Notes: a model not told the origin generated them from the sequence alone. DNA of 64,000 bases from Dyella marensis (GCF_900112865.1 NZ_FONH01000003.1:328005-392004); one strand, 5' to 3'; shown: positions 25,752 to 35,076, numbered from the stretch's first letter. Translations and numbers: made by a program.

Positions 25752-27307
25752 GCGGCCACCGCGCCGGTCTTTTCCGGCACCGGTGCCTGCGCCGGCAGCC
25801 CGGCCAGCATCTGCGCGATCGCATCGATGTCGCGGCTGGCGCTGGGTGCGCCGGCCGGCGGGTCGTAATTGTTGAGCATGATGGCGAAGGCCAGGCGCTC
25901 GCCGCCGGCGGTAGTGACGTAGCCGGCCATGCAGTGCACCAGCGACATGCTGCCGGTCTTGGCGCGCAGGTTGTTGTTGGCCGGCGTGTCGCGCATGCGC
26001 CACTGCAGGGTGCCGTCCACGCCGGCGATCGGCAGCGCATCGAATAGCACGTGCGCGTACGACTGCGCGGCGAGGAAGGACAGCAGGCGCGTCATCGAGG
26101 CCGGCGTGCTCAGGTCGCGGCGCGACAGGCCGGTGCCTTCCTCGATCACCGTGCTGCCCGGCGGCAGCCCCATCTGCTCCAGCAGCTGGCGCAGGCCGCG
26201 CAGGCCCCAGTTCTCGGTGGTGAGGAAGCCGGTCGGGGGCGACGCGGCCTGCATCGCCGCGGCCTGCGCGCGCACGCCGGCGATCAGCAGCAGGTTCTGC
26301 AGGTACAGGTTCTGCGAGCGCTTCAGGCCGCGCTGCACGATCTCGGCCAGCGGCGGCGATTGCACTTCGGCGATCAGCCTGGCGTCGTCGCGCAGCGCGT
26401 CGCTGTTCTGTGGCCAGTGCAGCGCGCGCACGCCGCCCTGCACGGCGACGCCGTGCCGCATCAGCGCGGCACGCAGTTGCTCGCCGGCGAGCAGGGCCGG
26501 GTCGAACACGGCGAGCTTGAAGCGCTGCGCCGTGCTGCGCGCGGCGATATGGCCGAAGGCGTACAGCGTGCGGTCGCCCGGCGCGCGGTAGAGATTGATG
26601 TCGTTGCGCACGCCGTGCGCACTGGTGGCGATGCGGTTGGCGACCTCGGGCAAGGCGTCGGCGGGATTCTGCGTGACCACCGCCGGCCGCCCTTCGGCGC
26701 CGGGCGCGACGGTCACGTCGACCTGGTTCTCCTGCACGCTCAGTGCGGAGGACGGCACGGCGAACCAGCTCTGCAGGTCCGCCGCTTCCCAGCCCGAGCC
26801 CATCGCCGGGCTGGCGAAATAGCTGTCGTCGGCGACGATGCCGCCCTTGACCGTGCGGATGCCGCGCGCGGCCGCCTGCTGCGCCATGCGGTCCGCCCAG
26901 TCCGCGGTCGACGCATCCGCACCCAGGGTGGGATCGCCCATGCCGTAGAGCAGCAGCGGGCCGTCCAGCACGCCGTTGCGCACGTGCTCGTGAGCGAGCA
27001 GGCGGGTCGGGATGCGGTAGTCCGGGCCCAGCTCGCTCAGTGCCAGCGCGGCGGTGAACAGCTTGGCGGTGGACGCGGTCTGGTACAGGCGATCGCCGTC
27101 GTGCTCGTAGAGCGTGCGGCCGGTGTCCAGCGAGACCACCGCGATGCCCCAGCGCGCGCCGGCAAAGCGCGGCTGCGCGATCTGCGCTTCGATGCGGGAG
27201 GCCAGCGACAACGCTTCGCCGGCGTGTGCCGCGGTGCCGAGCAGCAGCGCTGCGGCCACGGCGAGCAGGCGGCCAATCCTTGGGCGGTCAGTCAGGATGT
27301 CCTTCAT
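25736..27307 (-). CDS. dacB: D-alanyl-D-alanine carboxypeptidase/endopeptidase (PBP4 type)
   Basis: 523 residues with a signal peptide ending near AHAG (residue 30). The penicillin-binding motifs are SxxK at Ser79-Lys82 (STAK), the SxN motif in RSQNLY, and KTG at 450-452 (AKTGSM). The large insertion between SxxK and SxN is typical of class C PBP4/DacB. It trims peptidoglycan peptides in the periplasm. It lies 10 bp downstream of the MATE pump gene, so they probably share a message. Confidence 0.92.
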   Translation of the reverse strand: MKDILTDRPRIGRLLAVAAALLLGTAAHAGEALSLASRIEAQIAQPRFAGARWGIAVVSLDTGRTLYEHDGDRLYQTASTAKLFTAALALSELGPDYRIPTRLLAHEHVRNGVLDGPLLLYGMGDPTLGADASTADWADRMAQQAAARGIRTVKGGIVADDSYFASPAMGSGWEAADLQSWFAVPSSALSVQENQVDVTVAPGAEGRPAVVTQNPADALPEVANRIATSAHGVRNDINLYRAPGDRTLYAFGHIAARSTAQRFKLAVFDPALLAGEQLRAALMRHGVAVQGGVRALHWPQNSDALRDDARLIAEVQSPPLAEIVQRGLKRSQNLYLQNLLLIAGVRAQAAAMQAASPPTGFLTTENWGLRGLRQLLEQMGLPPGSTVIEEGTGLSRRDLSTPASMTRLLSFLAAQSYAHVLFDALPIAGVDGTLQWRMRDTPANNNLRAKTGSMSLVHCMAGYVTTAGGERLAFAIMLNNYDPPAGAPSASRDIDAIAQMLAGLPAQAPVPEKTGAVAAQPAN

Positions 27308-27317
27308 GCCGCGCAGT

Positions 27318-28682
27318 TTACGCAGCCTCGTGCAGGCGTGGCAGCGGCGCGATCCACGCGCCGCGCCGGCGCAGCTCCCAGGCGATCCAGCCCAGTCCGG
27401 CGCCGCGCACCGCCATGAAGGCGAGAAACGCCAGCCACAAGCCGTCATTGCCCCAGCCGCGCGCGGCCCAGGCGAGCAGGGCGAACAGCGCCACCGCCAC
27501 CAGCATGCCGTCGCGCATCTCCCGTCCGCGCGTGGCGCCGATGAACAGGCCATCGAGCAGATAGCTCCACACCGACACCACCGGCAGCGCGGCCAGCCAG
27601 GGCAGCGCGCCGTAGGCTACGGCGCGCACTTCCGGCAGGCTGGTCTGCACATTCACGAACAGATGGCCGGCGCCGGCGAACAGCAGCGCACAGGCCACGC
27701 TGCCCAGCAACGACCAACCGCCCGCCACCACCAGCGCGCGGCGCAGCGCCAGTGGATCGCGCGCGCCGATGGCGTGGCCGCACAGCGCCTCCACTGCATT
27801 GGCGAGGCCGTCCAGGCCGAACGCGGTCAGCATCAGCCCGTTGAGCAGCAGGGCGTTGGCAGCCACGGTGGCGTCGCCCAATCGCGCGCCGAGCAGCGAG
27901 ATGCTGAAGAACACGCCTTCCAGCGCCAGCGTGCGGATGAAGATGTCGCGGTTGACCATCAGCAGTGGCCGCCAGTGCGCCCAGCCGCGCATTGCCTGCC
28001 AATCCACGCGGCCCGGCCAGCCATGCACGGCGCGGCGCGCGCACCACAGGCCATACAGGGCGCCGCACCATTCGCCGCAGGCCGAGGCCAGCGCGATGCC
28101 CGGCACGCCCCAGCCGAAGCCGGGCACGAACAGCAGGTTCAGCGCGATATTCACCAGGTTGGCCACCAGCAGCAGGGACAGCGTGGTGCGTGCGCGCTGC
28201 GCGCCGATGAACCAGCCGGCGAGTGCATAGTTGAGCAGCGCGGCCGGCAGGCCGAGCAGGCGCAGGTGCAGATAATCGAGGCCGCGCGCGGCCAGTGCCG
28301 GCGTGGCATGCATCTGGCCGATCAGCCACGGCAGCAGCGGCAGCATCAGCAAGCCCACGCCGATACCGAACACGGCGGCCAGCAGCAAGGCCTGGACCTG
28401 CACCGTGCGCAGCGCGATGCGATCGCCGGCGCCCTCGGCCTGCGCGGCGAAGCCGGTGGTGCCCATGCGCAGGAAGCCCAGACTCCACACCGGCAGCGCA
28501 TAGATCGCGCTGCCGACCGCGACGGCGCCCAGGTCCTGCGTCTGCGGCAGATGGCCGGCCACCGTGCTGTCGACCAGCGCCACCAGCGGCACGGTGAGGT
28601 TGGACAGGATCATCGGCACGGCCAGCGCCCAGACCCGGCGATGGGTGGGGCGATGGCGCCAGGCGTCGAGCAGCTCGGACAT
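27318..28682 (-). CDS. MATE family efflux transporter (DinF type)
   Basis: 454 residues with about twelve membrane helices in two homologous halves. The first helix region (WALAVPMILSNLTVPLVALVDSTVAGHL) and GFLRMGTTGFAAQA match DinF-type MATE exporters, including the conserved LVDSxVAG motif. It probably exports cationic compounds or drugs using H+ or Na+. It is upstream of dacB with 10 bp between them. The substrate is not predictable. Confidence 0.9.
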   Translation of the reverse strand: MSELLDAWRHRPTHRRVWALAVPMILSNLTVPLVALVDSTVAGHLPQTQDLGAVAVGSAIYALPVWSLGFLRMGTTGFAAQAEGAGDRIALRTVQVQALLLAAVFGIGVGLLMLPLLPWLIGQMHATPALAARGLDYLHLRLLGLPAALLNYALAGWFIGAQRARTTLSLLLVANLVNIALNLLFVPGFGWGVPGIALASACGEWCGALYGLWCARRAVHGWPGRVDWQAMRGWAHWRPLLMVNRDIFIRTLALEGVFFSISLLGARLGDATVAANALLLNGLMLTAFGLDGLANAVEALCGHAIGARDPLALRRALVVAGGWSLLGSVACALLFAGAGHLFVNVQTSLPEVRAVAYGALPWLAALPVVSVWSYLLDGLFIGATRGREMRDGMLVAVALFALLAWAARGWGNDGLWLAFLAFMAVRGAGLGWIAWELRRRGAWIAPLPRLHEAA

Positions 28683-28842
28683 GGGGCGGGCTTGAGGCGG
28701 GGATGTCGCGCAGAGTAGCGCCCCGCGGAAAACAGCGCATTGACGCCCAAGCTGGTAATCTTCCCGACCGTTGTCTCGCCGGTCCCCGTCACGCATGGGT
28801 CCGGACCGGCAGCTTCTTTCCTTTCCCCTTTGCGAGAACACC

Positions 28843-29325
28843 ATGCAGATCGCCGAGCGCTCCGTTGCCTCCTTCCATTACACGCTGACCGACGACCAGG
28901 GTCAGGTCCTCGACAGCTCCGAAGGCCGCGAGCCGCTCACCTATCTGCACGGCGTGGGCCAGATCGTGCCCGGCCTGGAGAAGGCGATGACCGGCCGCCA
29001 GGCCGGCGACCAGTTCAAGGTCGACGTCGCGCCGGAAGAAGGCTACGGCGTGCACCATGCCGAACTGACCCAGTCGGTGCCGCGCGAAGCGTTCCAGGGC
29101 GTGGACGACATCCAGCCGGGCATGCAGTTCCAGGGCCACGGCCCGCAGGGTGTCATCAACGTCACCGTCACCGCGGTCGACAACGACACCGTGCATATCG
29201 ACGGCAACCATCCGCTGGCCGGCAAGACGCTGCACTTCGCCGTCGAGGTGACCGACGTGCGCCAGGCCACCGAGGAAGAGCTGGCCCACGGCCACGTCCA
29301 CGGCGAAGGCGGCCACGAGCACTGA
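28843..29325 (+). CDS. slyD: FKBP-type peptidyl-prolyl isomerase SlyD
   Basis: 160 residues. An FKBP core split by the insert-in-flap domain is visible: FHYTLTDDQGQVLDSSEGREPLTYLHGVGQIVPGLEKAMTG, then APEEGYGVHHAELTQSVPREAF, then NHPLAGKTLHFAVEV. The C-terminus is His-rich (AHGHVHGEGGHEH), which in SlyD binds nickel for hydrogenase and urease assembly. The tail is shorter than in E. coli. It is both a folding catalyst and a chaperone. It is monocistronic, with a strong terminator right after the stop. Confidence 0.93.
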   Translation: MQIAERSVASFHYTLTDDQGQVLDSSEGREPLTYLHGVGQIVPGLEKAMTGRQAGDQFKVDVAPEEGYGVHHAELTQSVPREAFQGVDDIQPGMQFQGHGPQGVINVTVTAVDNDTVHIDGNHPLAGKTLHFAVEVTDVRQATEEELAHGHVHGEGGHEH

Positions 29326-29337
29326 GCCATGACACGC

Positions 29338-29369
29338 GCCGGCCCGGTTTCGACCGGGCCGGCTTTTTT
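29338..29369 (+). terminator. Intrinsic terminator of slyD
   Basis: An 11-bp stem GCCGGCCCGGT / ACCGGGCCGGC with a TTCG tetraloop (29349-29352), followed by six T. Confidence 0.92.
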
Positions 29370-29421
29370 GTGGGCGTTTCGCACGGCGCGCCCCAACCGC
29401 TCGCTCAAGGATCGAGTCGCC

Positions 29422-30609
29422 ATGCAGGCACCCCTGCGCATCGCGATCGTCGGCTATGGCGCCGCCGGCCAGGCCGTCGCGCTGTTTCTCTCTGCGCAGG
29501 GACATGCGCTGAGCGTGTTCGAGCAGGCGGCCACGCCCGGCCCGGTCGGCGCCGGGTTCCTGCTGCAGCCCACCGGCCTGGGCGTGCTGTCGCGCCTGGG
29601 TCTGCACGAAGGCGCGCTGGCGCAGGGGCAGCGCATCGAGCGCCTGCACGGCGAGAATCGCCGCGGCCGGCGCGTGATGGACATGCGCTATGCCGACCAT
29701 GCGCCGGCGTGTTTCGGGCTGGGCCTGACCCGCGGTTCCTTGTTCACCCTGCTGCGCGATGCGTATGACGATGCCGGGCGCATCCATACCGGCGTGTGCA
29801 TCGAGGCAGTCGCTGACGATGGCGTGCACCTGCGCGACAGCAACGGCGGCATGCATGGGCCGTTCGACCTGATCGTCGTCGCCGACGGCGCGCACTCGCG
29901 CTTGCGGCGCCATTTGCCGCAAGCGCAGCGGCGGCGTGAAGCGGTCTATCCGTGGGGAGCGATGTGGTGCCTGCTGCCGGCCGGCGACTGGCCGCATGGC
30001 AACGAGCTGCGCCAGCGCTATGCCGGTACGCGCGAGATGATCGGGTTGCTGCCGGTGGGGCGGCGCGCCGATCGCGACGGGGATTGGCTCACCTTCTTTT
30101 TCAGCCTGCCGGGCGAGCAGGTGGACGGTTTCGATGGCGCGGCGCTGGAACGCCTGCGCGAGCGCGTGGCGGAGCTCTGGCCGGAGGCGTCGCCGCTGCT
30201 GGATGGCATCGATACGCCCGGGCAACTCCACCGCGCGCGTTATCGCGACGTGGCGCTGCGCCATCCCGTGCACGGCCGCGTGGTCTTCGTCGGCGACGCG
30301 GCTCATGCGATGAGCCCGCAGCTGGGACAGGGCGTGAACATGGCGCTGCTCGATGCGCAAGCGCTGGCCGATGCGCTGGCCGCGCATGTCACGCCCGAGG
30401 CGGCACTGCTCGATTACGCGCGGCAGCGGCGTAATCACCTGGCGGTGTACCAGCGCATCAGCCGCTGGCTGACGCCGCTGTTCCAGTCGGACCGCAACGG
30501 ACTGGCCTGGTGGCGCGACCTGGCCTTCCATCCGCTGAGCCGCCTGCCGCTGGCGCGCGTCCAGACGCTGAAAATCCTCACCGGCACGAAAAAGGCCTGG
30601 TGGCGCTGA
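29422..30609 (+). CDS. FAD-dependent monooxygenase (UbiH/salicylate hydroxylase type)
   Basis: 395 residues. The FAD fingerprint is IAIVGYGAAGQAVALFLSAQGH (GxGxxG near residue 12). The second FAD/NADPH motif is DLIVVADGAHSRLR, and the third is VVFVGDAAHAMSPQLGQGVNMALLDA. This is the class A flavoprotein hydroxylase layout. The substrate is unknown. A Trp/Lys-rich tail closes the protein (TGTKKAWWR). It is convergent with the phospholipase gene. Confidence 0.88.
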   Translation: MQAPLRIAIVGYGAAGQAVALFLSAQGHALSVFEQAATPGPVGAGFLLQPTGLGVLSRLGLHEGALAQGQRIERLHGENRRGRRVMDMRYADHAPACFGLGLTRGSLFTLLRDAYDDAGRIHTGVCIEAVADDGVHLRDSNGGMHGPFDLIVVADGAHSRLRRHLPQAQRRREAVYPWGAMWCLLPAGDWPHGNELRQRYAGTREMIGLLPVGRRADRDGDWLTFFFSLPGEQVDGFDGAALERLRERVAELWPEASPLLDGIDTPGQLHRARYRDVALRHPVHGRVVFVGDAAHAMSPQLGQGVNMALLDAQALADALAAHVTPEAALLDYARQRRNHLAVYQRISRWLTPLFQSDRNGLAWWRDLAFHPLSRLPLARVQTLKILTGTKKAWWR

Positions 30610-30637
30610 CCACCATGCCTTTCGCGGCGGCCTGCGC

Positions 30638-31729
30638 TCAGTACCAGTCGAGCAGCGAGATGCCCACGCCCAGGTAGGTGGCGTTGTGGTTGTAGTCGAT
30701 CATGCTCTCGCCGTAGCCCTTGAACAGCTCCATGTAGGCGCGCAGGTTGCCGCTGATCGGAAAGGCCCAGCTGAACTGCGCGGCGCCATGGCTGCGGCTG
30801 CCGCCGCGCAGCGAGTGGCGCAGCATCAGGCCGAATTCCTGGCCGTTCCATTCGTGCACGATCTGCACGTCGCCGCGGCCCATGTAGTCGCTGATGTCGG
30901 GGTTGTTGTCGTCCTTGCCGTGCTCCGGCACACGCCACCACGGGCGGAACATCACCGTCCAGCCGTCGCGCTCGAAGCCGACGTTGCCGATCACGCGGTT
31001 CCAGCTGCGCGACAACGGATTGGAGCGGCCGTTCGACTCGTGGTTGACGCCGATGCCGAGCAGGCGGCCGTCCCAGCCAGCCAACTGGTAGTTGGTGGCG
31101 AACACCAGCATCGCTTCCGGTTCGTAATTGGTCTCGCGGAACGGACGCGAGATCTTGTTGTTGTAGACCTGCCAGCGCGAGGACTGGGTATAGCCCACCC
31201 ACAGGTCGCCCGCGTCGCCGAATACGCCCTGCCACACCTTGGTCTTCAGGCTGAGCTGGAACTTCGCCTCGACGTTCTGCAGCTGCTGCGGCGTGTCGAC
31301 GGTGTTCAAGGGATTGGGGCTGTGCGGCTGCGCGTTCTGGTTGCTGGTGGCGAACACCGGCAGCAGGTACAGCGGCTTGTAGCCGCGCACGTTGAAGGTG
31401 CCGAGCTTGCTTTCCGGCGACAGCTCCCAGCGCGAATCCAGCAGCGACAGCGGGCGGCTCACTTCGGGATTGCCTTGCGTGGCCAGTTCGCGCTGGCTCT
31501 TGTCGGCCGCGAACACGCCCGATGCCGCGCCGTTCTCGTTGACGCGCTTCTGCGCGGTAGGCAGGTTCACCCGGCCGGTGGCGTGGTCGTAGCAGGCCAG
31601 GCGCTGCGCGTCGCTTTCGATCGCGGTGCAGGCGCGGATGTCCATCGGATCGGGATTCTGCGCATGCGCGGACAGGGTGAACAGGCTTGCTGCCGATAGC
31701 AGCGCCATGGTGACGAGCGGTCGCGTCAT
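30638..31729 (-). CDS. pldA: Outer-membrane phospholipase A
   Basis: 363 residues with a signal peptide cleaved near AHA-Q24. The catalytic triad is visible in GVNHESNGRSNPLSRSWNR: His230, Ser232 and Asn244, with the 14-residue spacing found in E. coli OMPLA (His142, Ser144, Asn156). The barrel ends with an aromatic residue (LLDWY), as outer-membrane proteins do. It hydrolyses phospholipids that reach the outer leaflet. An N-terminal extra region (residues about 30-110) is longer than in E. coli. Confidence 0.92.
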   Translation of the reverse strand: MTRPLVTMALLSAASLFTLSAHAQNPDPMDIRACTAIESDAQRLACYDHATGRVNLPTAQKRVNENGAASGVFAADKSQRELATQGNPEVSRPLSLLDSRWELSPESKLGTFNVRGYKPLYLLPVFATSNQNAQPHSPNPLNTVDTPQQLQNVEAKFQLSLKTKVWQGVFGDAGDLWVGYTQSSRWQVYNNKISRPFRETNYEPEAMLVFATNYQLAGWDGRLLGIGVNHESNGRSNPLSRSWNRVIGNVGFERDGWTVMFRPWWRVPEHGKDDNNPDISDYMGRGDVQIVHEWNGQEFGLMLRHSLRGGSRSHGAAQFSWAFPISGNLRAYMELFKGYGESMIDYNHNATYLGVGISLLDWY

Positions 31730-31809
31730 TGCGTACTCCACGAAAGACGAGCCCATCCGGGCGCGGGGGAATTCATGAGGGGGCGCGGCCGGACGTGGGT
31801 GCCGCACAC

Positions 31810-31842
31810 AAAAAAAGCCGGCCGCGGCGTGCCGCGGCCGGC
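31810..31842 (-). terminator. Intrinsic terminator after the Pro/Gln-rich protein gene
   Basis: A 12-bp stem GCCGGCCGCGGC / GCCGCGGCCGGC with a two-base turn. The A-run at 31810-31816 gives a U-tract on the minus-strand transcript. It lies between the minus-strand gene at 31860 and pldA. Confidence 0.88.
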
Positions 31843-31859
31843 GTCAGGGTGCCGGAAGC

Positions 31860-32318
31860 TCAGCGCTGCTTCAACCAGCGCGCATACGCGGCCTTGCTTA
31901 AGTGCTGCGCGCCGCCGGACGCATGCAGGAAGTCATTGGCGAGCGGCGGATACGCGGACGCGTCGTCCTCGGTGACATAGGCCTTGCCGTTGGCGAGCGT
32001 GGCGAAATCCGGCGGCGGGCCGGCATCCTTCACCGCGGGAATGCTCGAATTGACGGTGACCTGGCCCTGCGGGCTGTTGTAGCTCGCGCTGTCCTGGCCG
32101 GGCTGTGGCGCGGGCGCGGCCTGCTGCGGCATCGCTTGCGGTTGTGCCTGCGGCTGTGGCGCGGGTTGCGGCATGGGTTGCGCTTGCGGCATCGCCTGCG
32201 GTTGCGGCGGAGGAGGCGGCGGCACGGTCTGTGCGGGTTGATTCTGCGCCAGCAGCGTGCCGGCGAACAGCAGCGAACCGGAGGCGACAAGAGTGAGCAG
32301 GGAATGGCGAGGGTTCAT
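31860..32318 (-). CDS. Secreted Pro/Gln-rich protein of unknown function
   Basis: 152 residues: signal peptide (about 1-25, ending LLAQ), then a Pro/Gln/Ala/Met-rich stretch (about 28-75) of PQPQAMPQ-type repeats. A short globular part follows (GQVTVNSSIPAVKDAGPPPDFATLANGKAYVTEDDASAYPPLANDFLHASGGAQHLSKAAYARW). The C-terminal part looks conserved rather than random, but I do not recognise it. It may span or bind the cell wall through its Pro-rich linker; this is a guess. It is terminated separately from pldA. Confidence 0.7.
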   Translation of the reverse strand: MNPRHSLLTLVASGSLLFAGTLLAQNQPAQTVPPPPPPQPQAMPQAQPMPQPAPQPQAQPQAMPQQAAPAPQPGQDSASYNSPQGQVTVNSSIPAVKDAGPPPDFATLANGKAYVTEDDASAYPPLANDFLHASGGAQHLSKAAYARWLKQR

Positions 32319-32438
32319 CGTCGATGCTCCATGCCAGAATGACTGGCTCGGGGAGGGAAGGCGTGGGAGCCGAAGCGACCGCGATGTCGGGCCACTGCAC
32401 GTCCCGCGCTGAGGACAACGCTAGCAAAGGCCGGGTAA

Positions 32439-33752
32439 ATGCCTGCACAACCATTCGATGTGGTGGACGTGAAAACTTCGTCATCGCCGTCTGCATCTTC
32501 GTCGGAACGACTGCATCTGACGCTTGCGCAGGCGCAGCGCCTGCAACTGGCGGCGCAGGGACTGCTGCGCGCGCCGCGCCGCCGTGCGCGGCGCGCCGAC
32601 GTGGTGGAAGCGATCGCGCGCATGCGCCTGCTGCAGATCGACACCATCCATGTGGTGGCGCGCAGTCCCTACCTGGTCCTGCATTCGCGGCTGGGCGAAT
32701 ACGAGCCCGCCTGGCTGGACGAAGCGCTTGCGCAAGGGAAGCTCGCCGAATGCTGGGCGCATGAAGCGTGCTTCGTGCCGGCGGCGGACTATGCGTGGCA
32801 TCGCGCGTGGAGTGTCCGGCGCGGCACGCATTGGGCGCATCGCCATGCCGAGCGCATGCATCGCGAGCAGCGCGAAGACATGGACGGATTGCTCGAACGC
32901 ATCCGCGCGAACGGCCCGGTACGCGCGGCCGACTTCGAACGCGAAGAGCGCGGCGCGGCCAGCGGCTGGTGGTCGTGGAAACCGGAGAAACGCTGGCTGG
33001 AAGCGTGGTTCGCTCTGGGCGAGCTGATGGTCAGCCGGCGCGAGCGTTTCCAGCGCGTGTACGACCTGGCCGGGCGTGTGATCGCGCAGCTGCAGCCTTC
33101 GTTCGACGCTGCCCCGCTCGGTCTGGAACAGGACGCCTTGCGCCGGCGCTTCATCCTGGATGCCGTGCGGGCGCTCGGCGTCACGCAGGCGCGCTGGATC
33201 GCGGATTACCACCGGCTCAAGCCGGCGGTCACCGAGCGCGAACTGGCGCCGCTGGTGGCGTCCGGTGAGCTGATCGAAGTGGCGGTGGCGGACTGGAAAG
33301 TCCCCGGCTATGTGCACGCCGAGCATGCGGATCTGCTGGCTCAGGCATCACGCGGCAGCCTGCGCGCCAGCTGCACGACGCTGCTGTCGCCGTTCGATCC
33401 CCTGGTATGGGACCGGGCCCGCGCGCAGGCGATGTTCGGCTTCGAATACACCATCGAGTGCTACGTGCCGGCGGCGAAGCGCCGCTATGGCTACTACGTG
33501 CTGCCGATCCTGCGCCGCGGCCGCCTGGTGGGGCGACTCGATGCCAAGGCACATCGCGCCGAATGTGTATTTGAAGTGAAGGCCCTTTATCTGGAGGAGG
33601 GCGAAACGCCTACGCCGGAATGGATCGCCGATGTGGCCGAAGCAGTCGCCGCGACCGCGCGCTGGCACGGCACGCCGAAGATCCGGCTGGGGCGCTGCCG
33701 CCCCGCGAACGTGGCGGCAGCGCTGCGCGCGCATTGGCGCGGGAAGGAATGA
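32439..33752 (+). CDS. ycaQ: YcaQ/AlkZ-type DNA glycosylase (winged-helix HTH_42 family)
   Basis: 437 residues. HTH_42 winged-helix repeats are visible: LTLAQAQRLQLAAQGLLRAP, WAHEACFVPAADYAWHRAW, RYGYYVLPILRRGRLVGRLDAKAHR. The catalytic QxD motif is Gln66-Ile67-Asp68 (LLQIDTIHVVARS), as in the family that removes alkylated bases and opens interstrand cross-links. The first 24 residues are Ser-rich and not conserved, so a start downstream of 32439 (GTG near 32463) is possible. Confidence 0.85.
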   Translation: MPAQPFDVVDVKTSSSPSASSSERLHLTLAQAQRLQLAAQGLLRAPRRRARRADVVEAIARMRLLQIDTIHVVARSPYLVLHSRLGEYEPAWLDEALAQGKLAECWAHEACFVPAADYAWHRAWSVRRGTHWAHRHAERMHREQREDMDGLLERIRANGPVRAADFEREERGAASGWWSWKPEKRWLEAWFALGELMVSRRERFQRVYDLAGRVIAQLQPSFDAAPLGLEQDALRRRFILDAVRALGVTQARWIADYHRLKPAVTERELAPLVASGELIEVAVADWKVPGYVHAEHADLLAQASRGSLRASCTTLLSPFDPLVWDRARAQAMFGFEYTIECYVPAAKRRYGYYVLPILRRGRLVGRLDAKAHRAECVFEVKALYLEEGETPTPEWIADVAEAVAATARWHGTPKIRLGRCRPANVAAALRAHWRGKE

Positions 33753-33762
33753 GCGGCGTGAC

Positions 33763-34224
33763 TCAGTGCGAACCGCCGCTGGCCGGGGCGACCGGCTGGG
33801 AGGCGCAGGATTTGCCGTGCAGGGCTTGGTGCAGCGAATTGGCCAGCGAAGTGCAGCGATTGCCCAGCTGCGGGCGGATGTCGGGGTTCAACGAATCGCG
33901 CAGCAAGCCGGTGCGCATTTCCTCGTAATGGCCTTCGATCTGGTCAGGCGCATAGATGCCGGCGACCTGGTGGCAGGCGATGTAGCTGTTGAGGAAGTTG
34001 TCGCAGGCGGGGATGCCGGTCTGGTCGGGCAGGGCTTCGCCGGCCGCGGCCTTCGGCTTGGTGGTGGCGGTGCGGGGAGGCGTCGCGGGCGCCGTACGGC
34101 TGGTGCTGCTGGACGTCGTGGCAGTGGTGCTGGAGCTTGGACGGGTGGTCTTGTCATTGCATCCGGCCAGCACAAGTCCGCCGGCGAACACGAGCAGGGC
34201 GAGGCGCGAGGGAAGTCTGGTCAT
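33763..34224 (-). CDS. Small lipoprotein with a four-cysteine C-terminal module
   Basis: 153 residues from the ATG at 34224. The lipobox LAGC (Cys about 20) is followed by a Ser/Thr/Ala-rich linker (residues 25-60). A compact domain with four cysteines spaced C-x9-C and C-x15-C follows (IPACDNFLNSYIACHQ ... NRCTSLANSLHQALHGKSC), which resembles helical-hairpin disulfide modules. No function is recognised. It is convergent with ycaQ. Confidence 0.72.
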   Translation of the reverse strand: MTRLPSRLALLVFAGGLVLAGCNDKTTRPSSSTTATTSSSTSRTAPATPPRTATTKPKAAAGEALPDQTGIPACDNFLNSYIACHQVAGIYAPDQIEGHYEEMRTGLLRDSLNPDIRPQLGNRCTSLANSLHQALHGKSCASQPVAPASGGSH

Positions 34225-34458
34225 GAGGCATCTCCTTGACTGTCGGCCCCGGGCGGGCCGTGCCGCGAATGGATGGTGAGCAACGCCCGGTTGCCAAAAT
34301 GCAGTCGCAATAGACACTGAGCGTCGTAAAGAAAAGCTGAATCGGGCGCCGATTTCAGTGAAAAAACGAACGCGGCAGTTGTCACGATCTAATTCATTCA
34401 GCTTGCCTCGGCGGCTTCGCCGTTCGCTTTCCGGCCTTTGAAACAGCTATGATGCAGG

Positions 34459-34613
34459 CACTGTGTTTGCCGGGGTCACCTGTTTTGTGACCCGATGCCG
34501 CTGATCAGCGATCCGCTACATCGCCTCACCCCTAGGGTTTTCCTTAGCAGCCAGTAAGTCGGCCTTTCCGCTGGTAGGGCTGAGTCTCATTAAAACCTTT
34601 AGGAGTGTTTCGT
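34459..34613 (+). promoter_or_regulatory. Long 5'UTR of the first cold-shock gene
   Basis: -10 box TATGAT (34448-34453), probable start at CACTGTG (34459), leader of about 155 nt. It folds locally: GGGTCAC (34473-34479) / GTGACCC (34487-34493), and an AAGTCGGCC...GGGCTGAGTCTC hairpin (34556-34588) that recurs in the other two csp leaders. The upstream part of the gap (34225-34440) shows nothing recognisable. The leader probably acts as a cold-sensing RNA, as known for cspA in E. coli; this is inferred. Confidence 0.6.
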
Positions 34614-34823
34614 ATGTCTGATCGTCAGATCGGTACCGTCAAGTGGTTCAACGACGCCAAGGGCTTCGGCTTCATCAGCCGTGACAACGGCCCGGATGTG
34701 TTCGTGCATTTCCGCGCCATCCAGGGCAACGGCTTCAAGAGCCTGGCCGAAGGCGACAAGGTCAGCTTCAAGGTGGTGCAGGGCCAGAAGGGCCTGCAGG
34801 CCGACGAAGTGCAGAAGGCCTGA
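34614..34823 (+). CDS. Cold-shock protein, copy 1
   Basis: 69 residues; a single cold-shock domain with RNP1 KGFGFI and RNP2 VFVHF. It binds single-stranded nucleic acid and melts RNA structure. The ATG at 34614 has an AGGAG site eight bases upstream; an ATG three codons earlier is less likely. It is first of a tandem triplet, each with its own promoter, leader and terminator. It has the sequence [10 protein letters not shown] rather than the SDGN start of the other two. Confidence 0.95.
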   Translation: MSDRQIGTVKWFNDAKGFGFISRDNGPDVFVHFRAIQGNGFKSLAEGDKVSFKVVQGQKGLQADEVQKA

Positions 34824-34848
34824 GCAGTCCTTCTTGATCGATTCAAAA

Positions 34849-34878
34849 AGGCCGGGCAGCAATGCCTGGCCTTTTTTT
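34849..34878 (+). terminator. Terminator of cold-shock gene 1
   Basis: Stem AGGCCGGGCA / TGCCTGGCCT (one G-U pair), GCAA loop, six-T tract. Confidence 0.9.
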
Positions 34879-34937
34879 ACGCCCTCGATTCGGCGGTTTT
34901 CGTGCATACCACTGCGAAAAATCCGCTATGCTCGGGC

Positions 34938-35076
34938 CACTGTGTCTGCCAGGTCACGCGTGCCCCGATGTACGGTTTCACCCGCATCGCTCCACCGATT
35001 CCCAGCATGCCCAGTAAGTCGTCGGTCGTAAGGGGGAGGCCGGCCTGTCTCAGTGTCGATTCGATCGGAGTGAGTC
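34938..35076 (+). promoter_or_regulatory. Long 5'UTR of the second cold-shock gene
   Basis: -10 TATGCT (34927-34932), start region CACTGTGTCTGCC (34938), about 139 nt to the ATG. It contains CCAGTAAGTCGTCGG followed by the loop AAGGGGGA and the partner GGCCGGC (35011-35053). The leader is nearly identical to the third gene's, with compensating base changes in the stem. Confidence 0.65.
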
